Below, piece by piece: positions 1 to 9,895 of a stretch of 64,000 nucleotides of DNA (positions are counted from its first letter, which is position 1; the number at the start of each line of letters is the position of its first letter). The DNA is from Boswellia sacra. Taxonomy: Eukaryota; Streptophyta; Magnoliopsida; Sapindales; Burseraceae. The translations under genes were made by a program, and so were the position numbers. The notes under the pieces were generated by a model. That model saw only the letters and a program-made list of their open reading frames with translations, had not been told where the DNA came from and ran no database searches. The stretch lies in contig SNVD02014651.1 in assembly GCA_013180625.2 (NCBI GenBank), positions 620,001 to 684,000 on the forward strand. Reading direction: 5' to 3'.

Positions 1-1560
1 CTTGGGACTTGCCAAGTTGTTCAGTCTTCAATTTTGGGGGTTTATTCTAAGTGGGGTGATATCAAAGAAGCTTATTTTTCATTTTCTGAAGTAGTTGGAA
101 AAGATCTTTTCTCATGGACATCGATTATTGGTGTATTTGCAAGATATGGTTTCATGAAAGAATGCTTGAATGTATTTTGGGAAATGCAGGTGAGTGGAAT
201 GAATCCGGATGGAATTGTTATAAGTTGCATGTTTTTGGGTTTTAGGAATTCTATGTGCGTCCCTGAAGGAAAGGCCTTTCATGGATTATTTTTGAGAAGG
301 AATTATGTATTAGATCAAATGGTGCATAATGCTGTATTATTAATGTACTGCAAGTTTGGACTTGTAGCTTACGCTGAGAAGCTTTTTGAAACAGGCTGCA
401 AGTGGAACGAGGAGTCTTGGAATACTATGGTTATTGGCTATTTTAAGGTGGGGATGGAAGCCAAGTGTATACAACTATTTAGGGAGATGCAACATCTGGG
501 CATTAAATTTGAATTAAAGGCCTTAGTGTCTGTTATATGTTCCTGTTCCCAGTTAGGAGCTACCTATCTAGGCCAGTCACTTCATTGCTATATGGTTAAA
601 AATCATATGGATGAGAACATCTCGGTCCTCAATTCGCTCATAGATATGTATGGGAAGAATTGTAATTTTACCATTGCACGGAGATTATTTTGTAGCACAC
701 AAAAGGATATTGTCACGTGGAACACTTTGATCTCAGCATATACTGATAATGGGCAGTCTGCTGAGGCTATTGACTTGTTTGATTTAATGGTATCAGAAAA
801 CTTGAAGCCTAACACGGCAACATTGGTATCCGTTGTTTCGGCTTGTTCTCACCTTGCATCTCTGGAGAAAGGGGAAAAAGTTCACCAATATATTAAGGAA
901 AGGGGGCTTGAGTTGAATCTACCTCTAGCTACTGCATTGATTGACATGTATGCAAAATGTGGACAACTTGAGACATCAAGAGAATTGTTCATTTCAATGA
1001 AGGAAAGGGATGTGATTTCTTGGAATGTGATGATATCAAGTTATGGAGCTCATGGAGATGCAGAATCAGCACTTGAGATTTTTGAACAAATGGAAATGTC
1101 AAATGTTAAACCAAATGCACTTACATTTCTTGCTGTTCTTTTAGCCTGTACTCATGCGGGCCTTGTTGAAGAAGGGAAGTATGTGTTTAGTAGAATGCAA
1201 TATTATGATGTGAAACCCAATTTGAAGCACTATGCTTGTATGGTGGATCTTTTGGGCAGGTCAGGTAATTTGCAGGAAGCTGAAGCACTAGTTCTTTCAA
1301 TGCCTATCCGACCTGATGGAGGTGTGTTGGGAGCTCTGTTAAGTGCTTGTAAAATTCATAATGAAATTGAGATGGGAATAAGGATGGCAAAGCTTGCAAT
1401 TAAATCTGATCCCGACAATGATGGCTACTATATAGTGATGTCCAACATGTATAGCTCTATTGGAAAGTGGGCTGAGGCAGAAAGGATAAGGAAAATGATG
1501 AAGGAACGGGGTGTTGGAAAGAGAGCCGGTTGGAGTGCAGTTTTGGAAGCAAAATCATAG
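1..1560 (+). CDS. PLS-class pentatricopeptide repeat protein, 3' part (5' end outside window)
   Basis: The frame is open from base 1, so the start codon lies upstream; 519 codons are visible before TAG at 1558. The protein is a chain of alternating PPR motifs of P, L and S type, with typical cores such as SWTSIIGVFARYG, VTWNTLISAYTDNG, LIDMYAKCGQLE and ISWNVMISSYGAHG. It ends with E and E+ type motifs (MVDLLGRSGNLQEAEALV, then YYIVMSNMYSSIGKWAEAER) and has no C-terminal DYW domain. Proteins of this class bind organellar RNA in a sequence-specific way and usually act in C-to-U editing, mostly in mitochondria or plastids. The targeting peptide would be in the missing N-terminus. No frameshift or internal stop is seen and no intron is needed, as is usual for this family. 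It resembles Arabidopsis At4g39952-type proteins, but I make that assignment from memory only. Confidence 0.95.
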   Translation, partial: LGTCQVVQSSILGVYSKWGDIKEAYFSFSEVVGKDLFSWTSIIGVFARYGFMKECLNVFWEMQVSGMNPDGIVISCMFLGFRNSMCVPEGKAFHGLFLRRNYVLDQMVHNAVLLMYCKFGLVAYAEKLFETGCKWNEESWNTMVIGYFKVGMEAKCIQLFREMQHLGIKFELKALVSVICSCSQLGATYLGQSLHCYMVKNHMDENISVLNSLIDMYGKNCNFTIARRLFCSTQKDIVTWNTLISAYTDNGQSAEAIDLFDLMVSENLKPNTATLVSVVSACSHLASLEKGEKVHQYIKERGLELNLPLATALIDMYAKCGQLETSRELFISMKERDVISWNVMISSYGAHGDAESALEIFEQMEMSNVKPNALTFLAVLLACTHAGLVEEGKYVFSRMQYYDVKPNLKHYACMVDLLGRSGNLQEAEALVLSMPIRPDGGVLGALLSACKIHNEIEMGIRMAKLAIKSDPDNDGYYIVMSNMYSSIGKWAEAERIRKMMKERGVGKRAGWSAVLEAKS

Positions 1561-2029
1561 TGAAAAGAAATAGAGAATGTCTCTGAAAAATAAAAAATAA
1601 AATTGATCAATTCTTCTGACCGCTGCCTCTGAGGTGAATTTATTATTTCGATTCTATTTGAACAATCATATAAATTCTTAGCAATTGGTATTTTATAATC
1701 ATTAAATTTTGGGGATTTGCAGTGATGAGCAATGCAGAGATTTCTTCTTCTTTCCAGAAGAAGAAAAGGTTTATATAATGACTTATTTGTGCCTGCTTCA
1801 CTTCTTTTTTAATGTTTCCCATCAGTTCATTTCCACGCTCATTCCCACCAAGGTAAATCAAACCCATTGGACTAAGCTTTCTGCAGTTCTGCTTATATTA
1901 GTTTTCTTATGTCAATTATGCTAATTGTTAATTACTTTTGAATCTTCTGTTATTTGAGCTTGGTTTATCAGTTCTTCCCTTTTCTTTTGTGCTTGTAGAT
2001 AGCTTAAAGACTCTGCATGATAAAACATG
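1561..2029. other. 3' flank of the PPR gene, AT-rich, no gene seen
   Basis: AT-rich DNA after the PPR stop with several AATAAA-like stretches, for example near 1590-1605, that could serve as polyadenylation signals. Short open frames here look random. Confidence 0.5.
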
Positions 2030-3115
2030 TGGGCGGCAAGCTGAGCCAAAACGGATGATAGGGTATCTTCCTGGAGCTAATTGCATCTGACAGGCTTAGT
2101 CTGGATGAAAGGTCTGTGAAGGATATGCCAAAGAGTGATAGGTTATTGCATGATGCCCTGCTAGGCTTTGATGAGTTAAAAAACAAAGCAATTAATCCTA
2201 GGGGAAAGCCTGCAATTCACCAAGCTGGAGGCATCATGCGATGAGTGGAGGCTATGGGGGTGGAATAAAATTTTGCTTCTGCCTCCAAGCGAGCTAAGGT
2301 CTTGGCTGCCAAGGGGCACCTAAGATTTGGACAAAGACGTGGACATGTACCTTCGCAATCCATGCTCAGCTGCAGGGAAATTTGAGATCATAGAACTTTC
2401 TGAAGCAACTTTTGTATTCACTGTTGAAATAGCAAATTTTGAGCACCATTTCTCCAACTTGAAGGATTTTGAGCTACTTTGTTATTTGTTTTATCCAACT
2501 GACTCATGGGTGCTACTTGGGAATTTACTGCTAAAAGTATAGAATAGGCTCAGAAGTTCACTGTTAAAGAGCCTACATGGGTATGTTAAATTTTCTCAGC
2601 CAGTATTCCTCTGAGTTCTATTGTGCAGTGAGTCATGTGCAAGTATATGTAGTTGATGCAGTTGAGCACATGCTTGAAGATTTGATCTCTATTCAAGATA
2701 AACTTCTTGGATCAGAGGCATCAACTGACGAGCCAAAGCAATTCCTTCACAGGTGACAGCCTCAAATTGATGGTCTGCATGAAAATCTTGATAAGCAAGT
2801 TGACATAAGATGCTGTTCCAGATGACTCTACCATGATACGTGATGTTTCTGTTAAGGACAAAGGTGACCATTCTGGAATTTGTGGCAGCATCCTGTAGGA
2901 AGAGTTGCAGGGCATTCTGTTTTTAAGATCCTGATGCAGAAGGTGCGATCACTGGCTTCAAATTTTTCTGTCCTAGGGCAATATCTGGAAGAGTTGAACT
3001 CAAAATATCAGTACGTTTTCACAAGATTTTGAGAAGTAAATTGCCGAGAAGAATGCACTTATAGAAAAGATGATTTTAGATTTTAATGAATCTCGGTGAT
3101 AAGGATTTATTGTAT
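2030..3115 (+). pseudogene. Decayed unassigned protein-coding relic
   Basis: Several stretches read like real protein but lie in shifting frames broken by stops: LLHDALLGFDELKNKAINP near 2140-2200, [20 protein letters not shown] and [19 protein letters not shown] near 2320-2440, [20 protein letters not shown] near 2660-2715, and VRSLASNFSVLGQYLEELN near 2945-3005. The charged, helix-prone makeup suggests a coiled-coil part of a larger protein. I do not recognise the family. At least four frame changes or stops separate the pieces, and no splice sites restore a continuous frame, so this is a pseudogene or gene fragment. Confidence 0.55.
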
Positions 3116-4885
3116 GTGAATTTTCAATTTCATTATTGTTTACTTTTGTGGTTTGAATAATTAGTATCTGTTTTCTTATAATTTAACTCGATGTTGTCAT
3201 TGCAGGCAAAAGATGTTCAAAATGTTCTGTCTTGGAAACTGCTTGTTTCATTGCAAATGGATATTTTAACGAGAGAAAAATGCGTTTCTCAGGTAGAGAC
3301 AATTTTTTAACATTTTTGTACACAGTTGCATCATGTTTAGCTCCTTTAACAAATTACTGCTAGATATTTAGTTAACTTAGCGTACACAATGGACATTGCA
3401 ATTCGTTAAGTAAGAAGATTTTCAGTGGTTTCACGTCTGACTCAGATGATGGCACTGCAAGGTTCATGAATCTTAGGGTTACATCTGCCACATTGTACTA
3501 CTTTCATTTCATTTTAATGGAGACACATATAGACCTACTCACACAAACATATGTATGTATTTATGTATGTGCATATGCAATTCGGCAAGTACAAAGATTG
3601 TCAGTAGTTTCATATTTGGCTATGATAATAGCTCAGATAGATTCATGGATCTTAGGGTTACATTTATGTTAAACTAGTTTTCTTATATTCTAACTGTAGG
3701 TCCTCTTCACATTGACTTACGTGAAAGGATTAGGAAATTAAAGATTACGAGTAATTAACAAGATTTTATTATTTAAAAGAAAACTTTCTTCTTAATAAAT
3801 GTCTTCGATTTCTTTAAATTATAAGATAACAAATTTTTTCTTTGTATTTTGATTTCTGTCCTTACAACATAATAACCATTTAACGATAAAGATGAGTTAG
3901 ATATGAATTTTTGAGTACTAAAATAATGGTATGATTTAAATTTGTCTTGAAATATTGGTTAGCCTCCACTGTCGTTTTCAAGCTTTGATGTAAGAAGAAA
4001 TTATTGATAAGGCTCCATATTGCATGCTTTGACCCATCATGATACTCCATATTCCTCCCACTAGCTATAAATATAAATTATAATTTGTTAGGTTCATTAC
4101 TTACATTTGATAAGAATAATGGCACGTGTACAATTTATTTACAATCAATCTTTTTCATAATATGAGTTGACAAAATATTAATGGATGGATAAAATATAAA
4201 AAATAAATGAAGGATGTTAAATTACATGACATGATAGTTATCCAATAACTAATATTTTGTCAACTTAGTTTGTGAAAAAAAAAAATTGTAAATGAGTTGT
4301 AAGTATAATATTATCCATTTTTGTGACGGTTGATGGGGCTTGTTGTGGCATTGGATTGCGAGTATAAAATTCCAAAAAGACAATCTAATCATAAAATTCC
4401 GTCGAAGTGCACAAATATCCGTGAGTTTCCTAAGGCTAGTAATAGCTGAACTTGGATTGGCTTAAATTTACCCACCCCACAAAGACCTTCCAAGCACCTC
4501 GTTACTGCAAAACAAATTAGTATTGCAGGTCACCAATCATATTCTGGTTAACTTTTTATGGATTGAAGCTTTTCAACCACGCTTGTTTATCAGGAATAAT
4601 GTAAGATCAAAAAGGTGATTTCAATTTCACATAAACCTGCTAGCTGCTGGTGCACACATTGTTATTCTCAGAGTTAATAATAACCTAGTGGAGACTTCTT
4701 TATAATCTTGGAATGGATTGGAATCTTTAGTTCCACTTGAGTAATTGATTGTCTTTTTAAATGATTTTTTTTAAAGGATTATGAGAGATGACTTCGAATT
4801 AGTAATTGAAGTTTCTATTAATGCCATTATTATTTACTGATATATAAGAATCCACTAATACTCATGTAAGAAAAAACTATTATCT
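3116..4885. other. AT-rich non-coding DNA with a local duplication and a fold-back
   Basis: No gene is seen. An imperfect direct duplication (3393-3490 and 3573-3666, offset about 180 bp) shares an ATTCATG(A/G)ATCTTAGGGTTACAT core. A fold-back lies at about 4105-4320 and is listed separately. Confidence 0.5.
4105..4320. repeat. Fold-back MITE-like repeat
   Basis: Left arm (about 4111-4183) and right arm (about 4245-4318) are inverted copies. Both contain TTTACAAT-type ends and an inner TTGACAAAATATTA block, about 70 bp each with mismatches. The ends are similar in style to the MITE at 55824-56030. No clear target duplication is visible, so the boundaries are approximate. Confidence 0.5.
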
Positions 4886-5485
4886 GTGGCTCTCAAATTT
4901 GAAGAAATTCGATGTCAAATCAGAAGACCTTGCATCTCAGCGCATATGTGACTGAGTACGTCACTCCTGAAGCAGAGAGCCTTGCGCCGCAGCATAGGTA
5001 AGGTTGCGCCGCGGCATAGGTAAGGTTAAAGGCAATGACACTTTTCTTGTAGCAGAAAGCTTTGTGCCGCAGTGCATGAGATGTTGAGTTGTGACGCAAG
5101 TTCGCGAACTGGGTTGTGTAAATGGTGTCCTATTCTATTTTGGAGAGACTTTTGGGAGACTTTTGAGCATTCTCTTGAGCATTTGAGCATTCTCTTGTAG
5201 GGTTTCTAGAGAAATGAAAATACACCAAAAAAGAAAGTGTAGATCTCATATGAAAGAGAGTTAAAAAACCTTGTATTCTGTTTTCATTACAGTGAAAATT
5301 ATTCTGCAGCCTTTCCAATGGCTGTAGGATCATAGTAAGCCGAATCACATAAATTTTGGTGTTTTTCTTTGAGGTTGCCTACTTGATTGTGTTCCATTTA
5401 GATTTTTTCTTTATTGTGTTGCTTTGTTTATTGTTTGATTCTTGGGTGAAATTGGTTGATAAAGATCCTTAATTCACAACAAAAA
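4886..5485 (+). mobile_element. Relic of an LTR (Ty1/copia-like solo LTR)
   Basis: The segment CAATGGCTGTAGGATCATAG (about 5318-5337), followed by AGCCGAATCACATAAATTTT, is the weakened form of the U5 signature seen in many plant copia LTRs: a 'gtgga.gtaggc' block followed by 'gccgaaccacgtaaa'. The same signature is clear at about 9945-9980 in this window. Imperfect CTTGCGCCGCAGCATAGG-type repeats occur at 4980-5030. No internal region, primer-binding site or clear target duplication is seen, so it is most likely a solo LTR of uncertain ends. Confidence 0.4.
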
Positions 5486-5882
5486 CCGTGTGGGTTATGA
5501 AATTCCAAAATAATTGGCCTTAAAATTACTAAAATATCTATAAAAATCCAAGTTAACCTCAACAAATTAACGTCATGATGAATTGAAGTTAATTCTGAAA
5601 CGTGGGATTCTTTTTTAGAATTAGGGTAAACCTCAAGGTCATGGATAAGATATTCTCAATGTGAAAATAATTCATTGAGCTTACAAGAATGTACATGTTA
5701 TTAAAGAGAAAACCAACATTACAAGAATTTTTTAAATATTTGACATATAATTTTTTCGTATTTGATGGTTTTTTAAAAAGCAGCCAGATATATCATTCAT
5801 GAAAAAGTCAGACTCATTTTCTTGTCGTATTTGACTGTGAATGACTTTAACAAAACTACATATTTACTATTTGTTTATTTAT

Positions 5883-5997
5883 TAGGAAAAATTGAAAAAA
5901 TGGACACAATTAGGGGTCCTTATTGAAATTTGGACATATCCTGAAAAATTTTCATGTCATAGACACTTTGTAGACAAAAAGACTAAAATACCCTTAT
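5883..5997 (+). repeat. Left terminal inverted repeat of the MULE
   Basis: About 115 bp, matching the reverse complement of 17704-17819 with roughly 15-20 differences by eye. Shared blocks include GAAATTTGGACA and CATAGACACTTTGTA. In this superfamily the TIR carries transposase-binding sites and often the promoter of the adjacent gene. Confidence 0.9.
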
Positions 5998-6364
5998 ATA
6001 TTCAATTTTTTCCAAAATCTTATTTCCCTTTTCAGACAAAAATTACCAAAACTCCACGACAACGCTCGAAACGCAAACCGACACGAGCATCGGTTGAGGA
6101 TAGAGGCAAGACGACGCAGAGAGAAGCACCCATCGACACTAAGGTATGTTTATTTGTCGGTTTTTTTGTAGTTTTAGTGATTTATTTGGCTGTTTTCTAT
6201 TTTGTTAGATTTGATTTGGTTTTTAGGGAATCTTAATTAGGGATTTGAGTTTCTGTCGGATTTGTGAACTTATTCTGTGTTTTTAAGGATAAATCTAGTG
6301 TTATTATGTGATTTTTGTGTGGTTGATGTGTATGAAAACTATAAAAACCGACTGATTTCGTTGC

Positions 6365-6670
6365 GAGTTAGACGATGACGAGTGTCAGATTTTTCTCGAT
6401 ACCACTCGACACTCAACACTTACATGTCGAGTCGTGTCGGATTCGCAACCGACACTCGATATCAGTCTATTTTCGAAGATATCGAGTGTCGAATGAATAA
6501 TCCGACACTCGACACTAGCTTTCATCTGACATTTCGAGTATCGAATACGTGGAAACCGACATATCAACGTCTCGAACCATCTATCTAACACTCGACATGT
6601 CGGATGAAAGGTAGTGTCGAGTGTCGGATTACGCATAATCTGACATTCGACAAAGTCGCATAGTCAGTTG
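6365..6670. repeat. Left subterminal CGACA/TGTCG array of the MULE
   Basis: A dense run of a short partly palindromic word, GTGTCGAGTGTCGGAT and its complement, in both orientations. It lies inside the intron between the first exon (donor at 6143/6144) and the exon beginning at 6841. Short open frames through it are only translated repeats. A related array occurs near the other end (17095-17350). Confidence 0.85.
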
Positions 6671-8624
6671 GAGGAATCCGACAGGAGTTTTGTTGGCTTA
6701 TCTTGTCGAGATCTATCGAGCTTGTTGAGTTTCGTCGAGTTTCGTCGATCGTTTTGGCAGGTTGCTTGTTTGAGCTTTGTTTTTTTTTTTTTTTTTACCT
6801 TTTTGCTTCATATTTAACTATAACAGCCTTGTATTTGCAGGTTGAAGCAAATGGCAAGTGAATTTGGACTGTCCTTCACCCTGAAGACACTATATAATGA
6901 GCACTACCATGCGGTGATCATTGAATGGGTTCGCGCGAACTTGAGTGCGAGGCAAAAAGACATGTTTCGTGATACATGTTTTGAGTTTATCCTAGACATT
7001 CGGGAGCTGTCCTTTCCATCTCAGTTGGTGCGCAATATACTTCTATGGGAGGTTAACATTGTGGGGTACGATGAAGAGATGTGGTTCCTTATTGAAGGTA
7101 AAAATATGGTTTTGAAGTACAATGTAGTTAAAAAATCTTATTTATGAGCATCTGCTATTTGTAGTTATTTTTTTATTACCATTATTGTCTTCTTATGTTT
7201 TTTTTCCTTCTTTGTAGGAAGACTGATTCGTTTTTCTGCCCACGAGTTTGGTTTGGTTATCGGATTGAGATTTGCTTTCACGGTGCCACTAATACCGACT
7301 GTGTTGAATCTGTGCCCTTTGTTGGACATGTACTTCGAGGGCGAGGACATAGAGCTCAGGGATTTCTATGGGAGACTTCAGAATTTGAATGTGTCTCGTA
7401 TGCCAGACGAGGATGTTGTGAAGCTGGCATTGTACTACGTGCTAGAGCATTATTTTTTGGCACGGGATCGACGCCGACTTGTCTCCCGTGTGTGGTTGAA
7501 TTTTGTCAACACACTGGATAATTTTAATAATTATCCATGGGGTTCGGTGACTTTTGATAAGACACTTAAAGGAATAAAAAACGCATTGGACGGGAGGTTA
7601 CAAAAATATAAGAAGCGAACCCAAGCAAAGACGAAGCAGGTAGAGAAATATAACTTAGAAGGGTGCCCCTGCGCTATTCAGGTACATACTGCAAAATATG
7701 TGTGTTGACATGTTTATTATTTTCTTTGGCGTACAAATTTAAATATATAGTGTCACTAAATAACCCTTATGTTATGAAGGTTTGGTTGTACGAGGCCGTA
7801 CCGTACATTGGCGAGACTTTTGGGCGAGTGGGTAAGGACTGTGAGGGGACGATACCGCGCTTGTTGAAGTGGGAGACAAAGAAGACCCTGTCAGAGCACA
7901 TCGTCAAACATGATGTCCTGCGGGTTAGGAGGCTGGTATGTATGGTTCCGCTGTCTTATGAACTTTTCTTGTTTTTGGTCACACCGAATCATTGTTTAAT
8001 ATGATTGATTATTTGTTTACGCAGGCTCGTCCACTCGTCCTTTTGGAGCCATATGAGGCGGAGCAGAGGACACATTGGTATGTTCGGCTCGCTGAAGTAG
8101 TTGACATCCAGAGAGGTGCACATGTGGCCTAGGCGACATCTATGAATGCTCCATTATTGCCCATTGAGAGGATTGAGCCACTTCCGACAGAGGATCCATC
8201 TGCTCCACCTCCTGCTAGTCAGAATTTCCATGTTAGACCTGATGTGGGGATAGCCAGAGACACAGTCAGTCCTACAGGTGATCTTCGTATGCGGTCTTCA
8301 TCGCCTGCTTCCTCCGTTTGTCCTACACGTCCAGCATACGAGAGTCACATGTTAGCCCTAACGCTACATGATAATTTTGATGATAACAATACACATTGAT
8401 TCATTGAGGTATTACTAATATGTTTATTTATGTGCAAGAATAAGATCATTGAAATAATTGTAAAATCAAGAAGAGGCTTTTTAAAATGAAGTGTTGAAGC
8501 TATGGAGAAGACTACATGTCAAAGGCACCAAAGTTTAAGAACAAGGTTTGACTCAAGGAATGTGATACATGAGCAATGTTCAATCAATTGATCATATATT
8601 TCTCTATAAATTTCCAAATGACGT

Positions 8625-9245
8625 GTTTCTTGAGCCTTTGGAAAGCTCACTGAATTTATAACATTTTATATGTTTTAAAGAAATTCAAATTTCAAGTGCA
8701 AGGTTGTTCAAATTAATATGTAAGTTAAAAGTTAAATAGAAGTAGCTGACATAAGCACCGAATATTATTTTGGTTATCTTGAGCTAGAGTTATTCAAATG
8801 ACTTGATTCTTATGGCATTGAAAAGATGATTTAATGAAGCACATTTCATATTTTTTTTGAAGAAATTCAAATTTCAAATGGAAGGCTGACATAATTGACA
8901 TGAACGTCGATGGACTGACACAAGGAAGAAAAATCAACTCACATGAGCACCGAATGGTCTTTTATCCATATCTTGAGCTATAGATATCCAAATGAATTGA
9001 TTCTTATGGCATTGGAAAGATAATTTAATGAATCACATTTCATGTTTTTTGAAGAAATTCAAATTTCAAATGGAAGGCTAACATAATTGACATGAAAGTC
9101 GGTGGACTGACACAAGGAAGAAAAATCAAGTCACATGAGCACCGAATGGTATTTTGTCCATATCTTAAGCTAGAGATATCCAAATGACTTGATTCTTGAT
9201 GCGTTGAAATGCTTATTCAATTATACAGATCTTTTATGTTTTGCA
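8625..9245. repeat. Tandem repeat, period about 193 bp, in the LTR
   Basis: ACTTGATTCTTATGGCATTG-type units recur at 8801, 8995 and 9187, with a fainter earlier unit near 8625. Each unit carries GAAGAAATTCAAATTTCAAA and a CACCGAATGGT core. The two middle copies are nearly identical. Confidence 0.8.
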
Positions 9246-9561
9246 AATTTTCAAATTTTAAACGGAACATTAACAAAAATAGCAGACAAGATTTTGGTTT
9301 TTATGGTGGGTAGAAAATTTAGAGTTGGTGTCTTCACTTGATTACGTTCATCCCATTTGCCTATAAAAGGAGCCCTTCTCCCAGGTATTCAACAAGACAA
9401 GATTTCATCAAGCCACAAATAAGAGAAATATCAAGTTTAGAGAGCTTTTATATTCTTTATCTACTTTTTGAAGAGAGTTGTATTTTATTATAAACAATTA
9501 TCTTTGTTCTTGTATTGTGGTAAGAGTGAGATCTTCTTGTAAAGGATAATAGTTATCCTTG

Positions 9562-9895
9562 AGAGAACTCTTAGTGTGGTGTTATCAAGAGTTGAAGGAA
9601 GAAGCCTTGGTGAGGTTGTTCATCAAGAAGAACTCTTGGTGTGGTGTTATCAAGCGTTGAAGAAAGTTGCCTTGGTGAGGTTGTTCATCAAGAAGAACTC
9701 TTGGTGTGGTGTTATCAAGGGTTGAAGGAAATTGCCTTGGTGAGGTTGTTCATCAAGAAGAACTCTTGGTGTGGTGTTATCAAGGGTTGAAGGAAGAAGC
9801 CTTGGTAAGGTTGTTCATCAATAAGAACTCTTGGTGTGGTATTATCAAGGGTTGAAGGAAAAAGTCTTGGTGAAGTTGTTCATCAAGCAAGTTAT
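9562..9895. repeat. Tandem repeat, period 65-66 bp, five copies, in the LTR
   Basis: Units start with GAACTCTTGGTGTGGTG at 9564, 9630, 9695 and onward to about 9830. Each contains TTATCAAG(A/G)GTTGAAGGAA and GGTGAGGTTGTTCATCAAG. It lies downstream of the TATA box, so it would be in the transcribed leader. Confidence 0.9.

Noticed and set aside
5892..6236. 114-codon open frame at the MULE left end
   Set aside because: It reads through the terminal inverted repeat and past a good splice donor at 6143; no domain is seen.
6382..6636. Overlapping open frames on both strands
   Set aside because: They translate the CGACA/TGTCG array; the repeats lack stops in several frames.
6365..6670. CRISPR-like array
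   Set aside because: No constant repeat-spacer spacing, units overlap and invert, and this is plant nuclear DNA.
8142..8399. Separate small gene
   Set aside because: Same frame as the preceding Ulp1-type exon after a premature TAG; it is part of that pseudogene.
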